Shown piece after piece: positions 15,791-24,638 of a stretch of 64,000 nt of DNA. Origin of the DNA: Methanobrevibacter sp. (GTDB taxonomy: Archaea; Methanobacteriota; Methanobacteria; Methanobacteriales; Methanobacteriaceae); the NCBI GenBank assembly GCA_017434555.1, contig JAFRFB010000097.1, forward strand, positions 108,972-172,971. The letters run 5' to 3'. The translations under genes were made by a program, and so were the position numbers. A model generated the notes under the pieces. The model worked only from the letters and a program-made list of their open reading frames with translations. It was not told where the DNA came from and searched no databases. Numbering within the stretch: the stretch's first letter is position 1; each line of letters opens with the position of its first letter.

Positions 15791-15894
15791 AAACCTCTAG
15801 TTCACTTGGGAAAGGCGGCAACCTTTCCCTTACTTATTTCATAAATATTATAGTTATGATGCCCATAACTATATTTTTATACTAGAGGTTTAAT
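15791..15894 (+). promoter_or_regulatory. RBS-sequestering leader of an endonuclease gene
   Basis: AAACCTCTAGT (15791-15801) pairs with ACTAGAGGTTT (15881-15891), covering the AGAGG ribosome-binding site just before ATG 15895. Inside are GGGAAAGG/CCTTTCCC (15808-15829) and ATAGTTATG/CATAACTAT (15850-15872). CATAAATA (15840-15847), one base off the late box, lies in the enclosed region. Same plan as the leaders at 8070 and 36592. Confidence 0.65.
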
Positions 15895-16884
15895 ATGTTA
15901 CAATGTAAAATATGTAACCAGGAATTTAATTCATATACTGGCTTAGCAGGACATATCAATTTAAAGCATCATATTTCATCAAAAGAATATTATATTAAAT
16001 ATTTAAAACAAAATGATGAAGGTATTTGTCCTATTTGTGGAAAAGAAACAAAATGGTTTTCATTACGAAAAGGTTTTAGAAAACATTGTTCAAAATCTTG
16101 TTCATCTGCAGATCCTAATGTTTATAAAATAAAGACAGAAACTGAATTTAAAAATACAGGTTATTATAATCAAATGGAAAATCCAATTCATCATAAAAAG
16201 ATGATCGAATTATCAAAGTTAAAAGAAAATCAAGAAAAACGAATACAATCTTGTAAAGATAACAACGGCTATGGAACAGGATTTCAAATAAAATCTGTTA
16301 AAGAAAAAGCAGAAAAAACAATCATAGATAAATATGGTGTTGATAATGTTTTTAAATTACCAGAAATTCATCAAATAGCAAATAAAACTAAAGAAGAAAA
16401 ATATAATAATAAAAATTATAATAATAGAGAAAAAGCAAAAGAAACATATTATAATAAAACTGGATATTATATACCATTACAAAATCCTGAAGTTAAATCA
16501 AAAGTTAAAAAATTGTATACATTTAATAATATAAAATTTGATTCTAGTTGGGAATTAGCATATTATATTTGGTTAAGTGATAATAATATTAATTTTAAAT
16601 ACCAACCAAATATGCCACTTGAATATAAAGTTAATAATTTGATAAAATATTATTATCCAGATTTTTTAGTAAATAATCAATTTTATGAAATTAAGGGTAA
16701 TCAATTTTTTAATGAAAATAATCAATTAATTAACCCATTTAATAATACATTAGATATTGAAAAATATCAATGTATGATAGATAATAATGTAAAAATATTA
16801 AGAGAAAAAGATATAATTCCAATATTAGATTATATAGAAATAAAATATGGTAAAAGCTATTTAAAACAGTTTAAAACTAATTAA
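15895..16884 (+). CDS. Free-standing homing endonuclease, PD-(D/E)XK type
   Basis: 329 aa. N-terminal finger CKICNQEFNSYTGLAGHINLKH (residues 4-25) and second Cys unit CPICGKETKWF...HCSKSC. Middle region carries KYGVDNVFKLPE-type and TGYYNQMENP/TGYYIPLQNP repeats. C-terminal nuclease: FDSSWELAYYIWLSDNN, YYPDFLVNNQFYEIKGN. It ends YGKSYLKQFKTN, close to the ends of the paralogues at 3691 and 36676. AT-rich codons. It separates the replication genes from the late fibre genes. Confidence 0.8.
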   Translation: MLQCKICNQEFNSYTGLAGHINLKHHISSKEYYIKYLKQNDEGICPICGKETKWFSLRKGFRKHCSKSCSSADPNVYKIKTETEFKNTGYYNQMENPIHHKKMIELSKLKENQEKRIQSCKDNNGYGTGFQIKSVKEKAEKTIIDKYGVDNVFKLPEIHQIANKTKEEKYNNKNYNNREKAKETYYNKTGYYIPLQNPEVKSKVKKLYTFNNIKFDSSWELAYYIWLSDNNINFKYQPNMPLEYKVNNLIKYYYPDFLVNNQFYEIKGNQFFNENNQLINPFNNTLDIEKYQCMIDNNVKILREKDIIPILDYIEIKYGKSYLKQFKTN

Positions 16885-16903
16885 ATTCTGACATTTTTAT
16901 AAG

Positions 16904-16931
16904 AAGAGAAGATTTCATATCTTCTCTTTTT
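16904..16931 (+). terminator. Terminator after the endonuclease gene
   Basis: AAGAGAAGA (16904-16912) pairs with TCTTCTCTT (16920-16928) and is followed by a T-rich tract that runs into the late promoter. Confidence 0.7.
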
Positions 16932-16933
16932 AT

Positions 16934-16941
16934 TATAAATA
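16934..16941 (+). promoter_or_regulatory. Late promoter giving a leaderless fibre mRNA
   Basis: TATAAATA ends 4 nt before ATG 16946, so transcription should start at about the start codon. There is no room for a Shine-Dalgarno sequence. Confidence 0.65.
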
Positions 16942-16945
16942 ATGT

Positions 16946-18085
16946 ATGGCAGTTAATGAAGATAAAAGATTATCAGATTATGAACTAAAGACTTTGAGAG
17001 ATCTTCAACAGTCTAGCAATACAGCATATGTTCCAGCATTTACTGAAACCGAAAACTATAAATTTGATTCTAAAGAATTGAATGGTCAAGTTTTACAGGC
17101 TGGAACTAATGTAACTATTGATAATAATAATGTAATTCGTTCTACTGATACAAAATTGAAAAGTAGTGATAATATTACCGTAACCCAAGATAATAAATTA
17201 GTATATACTGGTCCACAAGGAGAAGGAATAGATCTTGAAGAAGATAGTACAAATTTAACGATTTCAAGACAAAATGATGGTAAATATAAAGTAAATCTTA
17301 ATCTTAACTACGGTTCAGAAGTATCACAGGTTCATAACGGTGCGACAACTTATAATTGTACTTCTACATATTTTACTTCTTCAGATGGCGGTAAATCAAT
17401 AAAAGGTAATTTTGCAGGATTTGTAAATAATGCTATAACATTTGGTAGAGAACCAAGTGAAGGTAATGTTCCAAACAATCGTCTTAATTTAGTTTTTAGC
17501 GAAGATATTTCTTTGCAATATTGGACTGATAGTTCAACAGATAGATGGATTTTAGCTACTCCAGATGATGTATTATCATTTAAAAAAGTAGACGGAACAT
17601 ATCCACCTTATGCAAGTCGTATTCATGGCGATTATTATTCTCAGCTTATTTTTAATATGCCAAATATTGCTGCATTAACTATGCATACATGGTGGATTCA
17701 ACATGTAACTCATAGAGAGAATGTTTTTGTTCAAGTTAATATGGGTGAAAAAATGCATGCATTATATATTTTTAATGGTAATGGTGATGATAATGAAGGT
17801 GCAAATTTTTATTTCTATCATAATGGATTAGTATATAAAAAAGAAAATGTAAGTAAAGGACATTTCGTTGTTATTGGTAATATAGTTAACGGGAAATTAT
17901 ATACTGATTTATCTGGAGATGGAATTGTAAATGGTGAAGGACAGACTCATTCATTGCCTTTTACAGTAAACAATGGTAGTAGTGGTTCTGATGATTGGAT
18001 GATTTGCACGGTTCAAAGATTTTATTGTATGCATGAAATAATTAATAATAAACATAATTATTATTTTATTGAATCTATGTATTAA
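16946..18085 (+). CDS. Tail fibre / adhesin protein 1 of 3
   Basis: 379 aa. The N-terminus (LSDYELKTLRDLQQSSNTAYVP) is shared in form with the next product, and a module NVTIDNNNVIRSTDTKL...DNITVTQDNKLVYTG (about 53-90) recurs in all three tandem proteins. The C-terminal part is beta-rich and aromatic. The common head probably docks on the same virion structure, with divergent tips for receptor binding. It begins the late block and is followed by GAGG-led ATGs, implying an operon. Confidence 0.65.
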   Translation: MAVNEDKRLSDYELKTLRDLQQSSNTAYVPAFTETENYKFDSKELNGQVLQAGTNVTIDNNNVIRSTDTKLKSSDNITVTQDNKLVYTGPQGEGIDLEEDSTNLTISRQNDGKYKVNLNLNYGSEVSQVHNGATTYNCTSTYFTSSDGGKSIKGNFAGFVNNAITFGREPSEGNVPNNRLNLVFSEDISLQYWTDSSTDRWILATPDDVLSFKKVDGTYPPYASRIHGDYYSQLIFNMPNIAALTMHTWWIQHVTHRENVFVQVNMGEKMHALYIFNGNGDDNEGANFYFYHNGLVYKKENVSKGHFVVIGNIVNGKLYTDLSGDGIVNGEGQTHSLPFTVNNGSSGSDDWMICTVQRFYCMHEIINNKHNYYFIESMY

Positions 18086-18094
18086 TGAGGATTT

Positions 18095-19249
18095 ATGGGA
18101 AAAATTAAAAGAAAGAAATTGTCATCATTTGAAACTAAAACACTATCTGAATTAAAAGAAATGAATGATAGTGGTAATAGTGTTTATATCCCATATATTC
18201 AACCTACTTACAATAACTATAAGCATGAAATTTCAGAATGTGCAGAAAAATTAACTGCGGGCGAGAATGTTCAGATAACTAATGAAGGAAGAGTAAACGC
18301 TACTGATACCCGTTATATTCCTGGCGATAATATTGAAATCGCTGCTGATGGAAAAGTGTCTTATGTAGGTGATGCTCCACAAACCTATAAAGCAGGAAGA
18401 GGATTAAGACTAACAAATAATACTAATATTTTAGCATTAAACCTAGAAACGGATGGGGGACCAACGTTTACATCGAGTTATGGTTCAAAATTAAATCCAG
18501 CTACGTTTAAAAATAATTACACATTAGAATTAGCTGGAAATGCAATGGATTCACTTTTTGTTCATGTTGCAGATAGTGATAGAACTGGCGGCTATAAAGT
18601 AATATGTTTAGATAATGATGGAATTACATTAAGAATTGCTTTAGATAGTACTGATACTAAAAAATATTATTGCACAAATGGTACTAGTCGTGGTTGGTAT
18701 CAATCCTCACAACAACCGACAGGATATACAAAAATAAGAACATCTGATTATACTCATATTGCTGTTGATGTAGGAAATATTGTACTATTATCAATGTCTG
18801 CTTTATTTTTACAAAGTCATAATAATAAAGAAACAATTATTAATATGGTAAATAGAACAAATTATAAAGAACCTGAGTTAATAATTGAAAATGATACGTC
18901 ATATAATGCTGATGCATTTATATATGAACAAGGTTTATTATCAGGGGCTACTATAAGTTCAAATGCATCATCTACAAATTATGGAATTGTTGCAAAAATT
19001 AAAAGAACACAAAACCAAGGTTCAACGGGTTATACTGAGCAATTGATATCGGATTTTATTCCTAGTTATTATATTAGAAATGATGGCGCGCAACGTGCTG
19101 CATTACCACCATTTTGTGGAAACGTTTTATCAATGGTAGATGATGGTAATTATACTGGCTTATTTTCTACACTTAGATTTATTCCAGCAGTTTATATAGA
19201 TTCAACAAATTCAAAAACAACTATATCACTGGTATCAACGGAGTATTAA
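18095..19249 (+). CDS. Tail fibre / adhesin protein 2 of 3
   Basis: 384 aa. N-terminus KRKKLSSFETKTLSELKEM corresponds to that of the preceding protein; the module NVQITNEGRVNATDTRYIPGDNIEIAADGKVSYVG (59-93) follows. The remaining sequence is unrelated and Asn/Ser/Thr-rich, as expected of a distal adhesin. GAGG precedes ATG within the TAATGAGG junction that also occurs between other fibre genes here. Confidence 0.62.
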   Translation: MGKIKRKKLSSFETKTLSELKEMNDSGNSVYIPYIQPTYNNYKHEISECAEKLTAGENVQITNEGRVNATDTRYIPGDNIEIAADGKVSYVGDAPQTYKAGRGLRLTNNTNILALNLETDGGPTFTSSYGSKLNPATFKNNYTLELAGNAMDSLFVHVADSDRTGGYKVICLDNDGITLRIALDSTDTKKYYCTNGTSRGWYQSSQQPTGYTKIRTSDYTHIAVDVGNIVLLSMSALFLQSHNNKETIINMVNRTNYKEPELIIENDTSYNADAFIYEQGLLSGATISSNASSTNYGIVAKIKRTQNQGSTGYTEQLISDFIPSYYIRNDGAQRAALPPFCGNVLSMVDDGNYTGLFSTLRFIPAVYIDSTNSKTTISLVSTEY

Positions 19250-19252
19250 ATT

Positions 19253-20785
19253 ATGGCAGGATGGAAAAAAAATACTAAAAATGAATTAGTAAAATTAAAT
19301 AATTATAGTAAAACTGATATTACGAATGCCGAGATACCAGTTGTTATTCCAGATGCAGGTAAAAATGCAAGATTTAAAGTTACTGATTTAGCACCTGTAT
19401 ATAAAGATGATGAAGATAATTGTCTTAAAATCGAAAATGGTGTTATTTCTAAAACAGATACAAAATATCAGTCAGGTGATGATGTTATAAAAGTTAATAC
19501 TGTTGGTAATGAAAATATTATTAGTTGTGATGGTTTTGGTGGTAAAAAATATGTTGCAGGAGCAACAATCCAAGTAACTGAAAATACTAACACTAATACT
19601 ACAACATTTTCAACGCTTAAATCCACATCCGATAAATTGATGGGTAATATCCAAACATATCAAAAACATCAACCTACTTACAGAAAAAATAGTAAAACAG
19701 AATTTTCTGGTTTTGCTAATTTATATGGTGTTATTGGAGACCCATGGTGGTCAGAATCAACACCAAATTCATATACAACAATTGCTAGAATTGCTAACGG
19801 CAGAATTCATTGTTATAATAGCCAAATACAAGAAAAAACATATTATATAAATGGTGATACTTCATCAGATGGATTATATAAATTTAATCAATATGCAATA
19901 CATATGGCACGTGTTGGTGGTATATACGTAGATTATGCTTTTTTAACAAATCATTTTAATCGTGAATTATATATTTCAAGAACATATACCGCATTTGATG
20001 CTAATCAAGGAACAAATTATGGTTGTAAATTTTTTATAACAGAAAATTCTGGAAGTAGTCGTAGACTTAGAGTTATAATTTATTCATGCGGTTATATTTG
20101 TGAAGGTTATTCAACTTCAAATAATCCAGAAATTTGTTTACAAGATATTTGTTATTGGAACTGGGCTAATGGTCAAAATGGAACTAATTTTAATTATATA
20201 TTAAGACCAATAGGTTCTGGATATCATTTAAGAGATTATGGTTATAATGCAGTTGCTGTTAAAATAGATAATGACGGTGGTGCACATTCTTTTATTAGTG
20301 ATGGGTCATGGTGCGCTGATAAATATTATGATTCAAATAATATACCATGTACAATAATGAATGATGTATGGTCAGAATGGGACTGGTCATGGACATATAA
20401 TCAAACTACGGGTTGGGTACCTCAAATAATACCAGGAACAGGTATATCATATAACGCACCAAAAACTATAACGCAATATTCTAATTTTTATAAAAGTACA
20501 GACCCTCGTTATAATTATTGGGAAACAGCAAATAAAATTAGAACAAAATATTGTTATAATACAGATATTGCAACAATAATGTACAGATCTCCTGATAATG
20601 CAAATTATGGTAAATATTCACGATTTTTACATGAAGGTGAAGTTCATAGAAATTTTAATGAAGTATGTCCAATCTCATATGATGAATATTTTTCTAGTTT
20701 TAAATTTATGGTTAATGGATTTGGCGTAACAACAGTAAATGGTGTAGATTATGATACTGTTTATTTAGTTGATATGAGAAACTAA
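19253..20785 (+). CDS. Tail fibre / adhesin protein 3 of 3
   Basis: 510 aa, starting 3 nt after the previous stop and overlapping the next ATG by one base. Residues 65-90 (CLKIENGVISKTDTKYQSGDDVIKV) repeat the TDTxY-GD module of the two upstream adhesins. The body is rich in Tyr, Trp, Asn and Gly, typical of carbohydrate-binding virion proteins. Function inferred from composition and neighbours only. Confidence 0.62.
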   Translation: MAGWKKNTKNELVKLNNYSKTDITNAEIPVVIPDAGKNARFKVTDLAPVYKDDEDNCLKIENGVISKTDTKYQSGDDVIKVNTVGNENIISCDGFGGKKYVAGATIQVTENTNTNTTTFSTLKSTSDKLMGNIQTYQKHQPTYRKNSKTEFSGFANLYGVIGDPWWSESTPNSYTTIARIANGRIHCYNSQIQEKTYYINGDTSSDGLYKFNQYAIHMARVGGIYVDYAFLTNHFNRELYISRTYTAFDANQGTNYGCKFFITENSGSSRRLRVIIYSCGYICEGYSTSNNPEICLQDICYWNWANGQNGTNFNYILRPIGSGYHLRDYGYNAVAVKIDNDGGAHSFISDGSWCADKYYDSNNIPCTIMNDVWSEWDWSWTYNQTTGWVPQIIPGTGISYNAPKTITQYSNFYKSTDPRYNYWETANKIRTKYCYNTDIATIMYRSPDNANYGKYSRFLHEGEVHRNFNEVCPISYDEYFSSFKFMVNGFGVTTVNGVDYDTVYLVDMRN

Positions 20786-21465
20786 TGAATATAGTAGTAA
20801 TTAATAAAAATCAAGAAGATAAAATTAATTTAATTGAAGACAAGATACATGAGTTTAATCATGTATTTTGTTTTGATAGGTATAAACCAGATACAACAGT
20901 TCCAGCTGTTTATAATACAGAAGGAACCGGATTCTTGGCAGGTAAATGTAGAGACATCGGTGCAGCATATTTTGATTATAAAGGAGATTTCTTATTTCTT
21001 GATGGTGATAAAGTTCCAGAAGGTGATTTGAATATTATTCCTGAAATCGGTGCAGACTGTGTTTTACTCGGTGTTGGTAAAAATGATCATCGCCGATTTA
21101 TGCAGCAAGAAAATATAACGAAAGAATATAATTGGGATGAAGGTTTCGATTGTAAAAATCCATTAAATTTTGTATATAGTTGTGGTATTTATCTTTCTCA
21201 GAAAGCAGTAGATTTAATGAGAGAAATAAATGGTGGTAGGATATTTCACCCTTGTTTTGATGGAACTTGGGGCGATGAAGACCGTTGGATTGGCGATGTT
21301 TTAGGTTTTTATAAAATTCCGATTTTTTATACCACAAAAGTAACTCTATCTGGACATATTACTTCTACTAGAGATGACCCAATGTCGGAAAAAGCACAGA
21401 ATTTACATATAAACATGATAAAACGAATTCATTTGAGACAGGAAAAGTTGGGATTACAGTTCTAA
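20785..21465 (+). CDS. GT-A-type glycosyltransferase-like protein
   Basis: 226 aa. It begins with a beta strand (MNIVVINKN) and contains GKCRDIGAAYFDYKGDFLFLDGDKVP (about 51-76): a helix followed by a hydrophobic strand and D-G-D, the layout of GT-A nucleotide-sugar sites (cf. ...RNxG...YVxFxDxDD). GTWGDEDRWIGDV near 155-167 could supply acceptor-side acids. Overlap with adhesin gene 3 suggests the enzyme modifies the fibres with sugars; it might instead modify the host surface or DNA bases. Confidence 0.6.
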   Translation: MNIVVINKNQEDKINLIEDKIHEFNHVFCFDRYKPDTTVPAVYNTEGTGFLAGKCRDIGAAYFDYKGDFLFLDGDKVPEGDLNIIPEIGADCVLLGVGKNDHRRFMQQENITKEYNWDEGFDCKNPLNFVYSCGIYLSQKAVDLMREINGGRIFHPCFDGTWGDEDRWIGDVLGFYKIPIFYTTKVTLSGHITSTRDDPMSEKAQNLHINMIKRIHLRQEKLGLQF

Positions 21466-21470
21466 TTTTT

Positions 21471-21478
21471 TATAAATA
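21471..21478 (+). promoter_or_regulatory. Late promoter
   Basis: TATAAATA 24 nt before ATG 21503; the leader contains AAGGAGAG. Confidence 0.65.
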
Positions 21479-21502
21479 ATATAAAATTATTAAGGAGAGA
21501 AA

Positions 21503-22345
21503 ATGAATTTAAGCGAATCTTTAAAACTTTTGGGCAATTGTGGTTATACAATTAAAAGAGCAAAATTAAATGAAATGTCTCGTGCCTCTGACCGTGTTCT
21601 TGGTCATGATACTGCAGAAAACTTGCTTTATATGCTTGCTGACTGGAAGAAACAGTATGACAGAACTGGTAAACGTGCTACATTAGGTCAGTTTGTTAAA
21701 TTTACAACTGAAAATGGTATCAGCTGGGATTTAGTTAGTGGCCTTGGATTACCAGGTTTACCAAGAACTGAACCACCTACTCGTTCTTCTAAGACACTTA
21801 ACTTAGAAGCAATGATTAGTGTTCTTGAAGACGAACTTGGACAGGATGTTAGCGACGTTCGTAACCGTGTTGACTTAGGCAAGGATGATTATGATAAATT
21901 AATCGACACATTCTGGGATTATTATGAAAAGAATCGTGATGGTGAAGATGTTTCTGCAATTGTTGATTCTGAAAATTTCCAAGCTCTTATTAGATTGTTT
22001 GCTGAAGAACCAGAAACTGCACAGGAAGTCTTTGGTAGAAATTATGACAAGGCTAATAGCAAGTTACAGAGATTCATTAATCCTGATTCCCCAGCAGCTT
22101 TGATTGGTGAATTCTGGGATTGGTATTATGCTAAGAAGGCTGGTCGTGACATTGACTTCGATCCAGAAAAGGCAGAAAAGATTGCTGACTTGCTTGAAAC
22201 ACCGAATGCTAAGGATGAAATTTTCGGAGGTAACGGTTCTTACTATACAGTTCTTAGAACAATTAGTAACATCGTTGGTAGACAGCTTGGTCAGAGAGAT
22301 GCAGACTTCGATTACGATTCTTTGAATGGTGATTTGAGCCTCTAA
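21503..22345 (+). CDS. Candidate internal head protein with cleavable leader
   Basis: 280 aa. The N-terminus MNLSESLKLLGNCGYTIKR...AKLNE matches the leader of the minus-strand genes at 39033-40859: MNL-x-E, an L-rich helix, GY, then (L/I)-x-E at residue 24. T4 gp21 protease cleaves capsid-targeted proteins after (L/I)-x-E. The body is acidic and helical with two repeats (DTFWDYYEKNRDGEDVS and GEFWDWYYAKKAGRDID, each followed by an alpha segment ending EVFG/EIFG), so it has an internal duplication of about 85 residues. Late promoter upstream. Encapsidation is an inference. Confidence 0.55.
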   Translation: MNLSESLKLLGNCGYTIKRAKLNEMSRASDRVLGHDTAENLLYMLADWKKQYDRTGKRATLGQFVKFTTENGISWDLVSGLGLPGLPRTEPPTRSSKTLNLEAMISVLEDELGQDVSDVRNRVDLGKDDYDKLIDTFWDYYEKNRDGEDVSAIVDSENFQALIRLFAEEPETAQEVFGRNYDKANSKLQRFINPDSPAALIGEFWDWYYAKKAGRDIDFDPEKAEKIADLLETPNAKDEIFGGNGSYYTVLRTISNIVGRQLGQRDADFDYDSLNGDLSL

Positions 22346-22372
22346 TATATCGTTTCAGACAACATTAAATAA

Positions 22373-22409
22373 AAAGGGTTGACGGCAGTCACCCTTTTTG
22401 CTATATTTA
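22373..22409 (+). promoter_or_regulatory. Combined terminator and promoter
   Basis: Hairpin AAAGGGt-TGAC / GTCA-CCCTTT (22373-22397). TTGACG (22379-22384) lies in the stem, with a 17-nt spacer and TATATTTA (22402-22409) after the T-tract. It ends the candidate internal-protein gene and starts the SPFH operon. Confidence 0.7.
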
Positions 22410-22434
22410 GGAAAAACTTACAAGGAGATATAAA

Positions 22435-22926
22435 ATGATAGTAATCGCTTGGACGATTGTTGGTTTAACTGCACTTTTCATTATCTGTAGCTGCATAAAG
22501 AGTTGCGTCAGAATGGCAACAATGGAACGCTTTAAAAACGTTCCCATTCAGACACCTACCTTAGTAGCAGATAAGAATAAGATTATTCAGACATTATTTG
22601 ATGATGATGTTGAAAAGTTTTTCAAATATAAAGGTATAACATTCTGGTATTATAAGGATTCAAAGGATTACTTTGAAAAGCAGAGTTTTAGTGTTGCTGA
22701 TGTAAAGAATAAGATTGCACAGAAGTATGATGAACTTAAAGAAGAACATCCAGAAATTACAGACTTTTTTGTTTCCATGACGAAAAAAAATAATTATTTA
22801 ACATGGGAATTTGATCCAATTGACTTAAACTCTTATGTTCCACCAAAGTCAACTAAGGATATTTGTATCGATGAGCTTAACAAATTAATAGAAAACAATA
22901 AAATAAAGGAAAAACATGACATCTAA
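22435..22926 (+). CDS. Small membrane-anchored protein upstream of the SPFH gene
   Basis: 163 aa. One N-terminal membrane helix (IVIAWTIVGLTALFIICSCI, residues 2-21) and a soluble remainder (FKYKGITFWYYKDSKDYF; DELKEEHPEITDFFVSM). AAGGAG ribosome-binding site. It overlaps the SPFH gene by 11 nt, indicating translational coupling and probably a shared membrane site, as with flotillin and NfeD-type partners, although no NfeD domain is evident. Confidence 0.6.
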   Translation: MIVIAWTIVGLTALFIICSCIKSCVRMATMERFKNVPIQTPTLVADKNKIIQTLFDDDVEKFFKYKGITFWYYKDSKDYFEKQSFSVADVKNKIAQKYDELKEEHPEITDFFVSMTKKNNYLTWEFDPIDLNSYVPPKSTKDICIDELNKLIENNKIKEKHDI

Positions 22927-24514
22927 TATTATCGTCCCAATACTTATCGGAATTGCAGTAATTACTTTAAGTATTCTCTTTTTTGCGTCTTATATCAAAG
23001 CCGCACCAGATGAAGTTAAAATCATCTCTGGTTTCCGACAACTAAGGACAATTATCGGACATTCAGGATTTAGAATTCCGTTCCTTGAGCAAGTCGATAC
23101 ATTAAGCTTAAAGCTTATTCCAATCGATGTTAAGACATCTGGTATTCCAACGTCAGATTATATTAATATCGCAGTTGATGCGGTCGTTCAGGTCAAAATT
23201 TCTGATGAAACTGCTGATATTAAGGTTGCTGCACAGAACTTCTTAAATAAGAATCCAGATGAAATTAAGAAGATGATTACTGAAGTTCTCGAAGCAAACA
23301 TGAGAGAGATTGTTGGTCAGATGGAACTTATTAAGCTTGTTAATGACAGACAGCAGGTTTCTAAGAAGGTTCTTGAAAACGCTTCTCCAGACTTAAAGAA
23401 ACTCGGTATTGTTATTCAAACATTTAATATTCAGAACTTCTCTGATACGGCAAAGGTTATTGAAAACCTTGGTGTTGATAAGGCAGTTGCAATTCAGAAA
23501 GCAGCAGCAATTTCTAGGGCTAATGCAGAAAGAGACGTTAAGATTGCTCAGGCAGAAGCAGCTAAGGAAGCAAATGACGCACAGGTTGCATCTAATCTCG
23601 AAATCGCTCAGAAGCAAAACGACTTAGAAGTTAAGAAAGCTGACCTTAAGAGAATTTCTGATTCTAAGAAGGCTGAAGCTGATGCTGCTTATGAAATTCA
23701 GAAGCAAGAACAGCAAAAGACTATTAACATCGCAGCAGCTGCAGCTGAAGTTGCAAAGCAGGAAAAGCAGATTGAAATTCGTGAAAGAATGGTAGCTGTT
23801 AGACAGAAGGAACTCGAAGCAGAAATTCAGAAGAAGGCTGAAGCAGAAAAACAGGCACAAATTCAGAAGTCTGACGCTGACCTTTATAGACAACAGAAGG
23901 AAGCTGAAGCAGCACTTTTCACACAGAAGCAACAGGCTGAAGCTATCAAGGCTAAGGCTGAAGCTGATAAGCAAAAAGCATTCGCTGAAGCTGCAGCAAC
24001 TAAGGCTAAGGGTGAAGCAGAAGCTGATGCTGTAAAGGCTAAAGGTCTTGCAGAAGCAGCGGCACTTGATCAGAAGGCTGAAGCTATGAAGAAGTATGGT
24101 GATGCAGCAAGACAGGAAATGCAGCTCAGAACTATCGAAAAGTATTTCGAACAGTTACCAGCTATTGCAAGTGCCGTTGCAAAACCGATAGAAAAGATTG
24201 GCAATATCAATATGTATGGTGAAAGTGGCACAGCTAAGCTCACTGGTGATATTACCAAGACACTTACACAAGTTTCTAGTGGTTTGACTGATTCTCTTGG
24301 TATTGACCTTAAGACTGTTCTCGGTTCTATGTTCGGTGCACATCTTGCTGGACTCGAAAAGAAACCGTCGCAGGTCCCTGCCGAAGTTGCAAAAAACGAT
24401 CCAGCAGTTCCAGCTACCCCAGCTCAGGCTACTCCAGTAGAATCTCCGGTTCAAATGTCTGAATCTGATATTGAACAGGCAGCAGCAGCATTTCTTAGAA
24501 AACGTAAGCACTAA
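22916..24514 (+). CDS. SPFH-domain (flotillin-like) protein
   Basis: 532 aa. N-terminal membrane segment (IIVPILIGIAVITLSILFFASYI, residues 4-26), then an SPFH domain: DEVKIISGFRQLRTIIGHSGFRIPFLEQVDTL...IDVKTSGIPTSDYINIAVDAVVQVKI...REIVGQM. Residues about 195-400 are a long Ala/Glu/Lys coiled coil with AEA/KAEA repeats as in flotillins. The tail is Pro/Ala-rich. Flotillins scaffold membrane microdomains and affect protease access and fluidity. A phage copy might organise the infected membrane, protect it, or act in superinfection exclusion. Full length, strongly expressed codons. Confidence 0.82.
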   Translation: MTSNIIVPILIGIAVITLSILFFASYIKAAPDEVKIISGFRQLRTIIGHSGFRIPFLEQVDTLSLKLIPIDVKTSGIPTSDYINIAVDAVVQVKISDETADIKVAAQNFLNKNPDEIKKMITEVLEANMREIVGQMELIKLVNDRQQVSKKVLENASPDLKKLGIVIQTFNIQNFSDTAKVIENLGVDKAVAIQKAAAISRANAERDVKIAQAEAAKEANDAQVASNLEIAQKQNDLEVKKADLKRISDSKKAEADAAYEIQKQEQQKTINIAAAAAEVAKQEKQIEIRERMVAVRQKELEAEIQKKAEAEKQAQIQKSDADLYRQQKEAEAALFTQKQQAEAIKAKAEADKQKAFAEAAATKAKGEAEADAVKAKGLAEAAALDQKAEAMKKYGDAARQEMQLRTIEKYFEQLPAIASAVAKPIEKIGNINMYGESGTAKLTGDITKTLTQVSSGLTDSLGIDLKTVLGSMFGAHLAGLEKKPSQVPAEVAKNDPAVPATPAQATPVESPVQMSESDIEQAAAAFLRKRKH

Positions 24515-24533
24515 TAAGAAATAGTTTAAATAA

Positions 24534-24561
24534 AAAGATCAGACTTATGTCTGGTCTTTTT
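24534..24561 (+). terminator. Terminator of the SPFH operon
   Basis: AAAGATCAGAC pairs with GTCTGGTCTTT around a TTAT loop (24534-24559) and is followed by TT. Confidence 0.75.
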
Positions 24562-24621
24562 GTTGTATTTTAAAAAATTAAAATATTTTTACATTTAATA
24601 AATAAGAAAATAGAAAAATAC

Positions 24622-24629
24622 TATATTTG
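24622..24629 (+). promoter_or_regulatory. -10 box for a near-leaderless transcript
   Basis: TATATTTG, 9 nt before ATG 24639. No TTGACA stands 17 nt upstream, so promoter strength is uncertain. Start site predicted near 24635. Confidence 0.4.
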
Positions 24630-24638
24630 TTATTGAAT

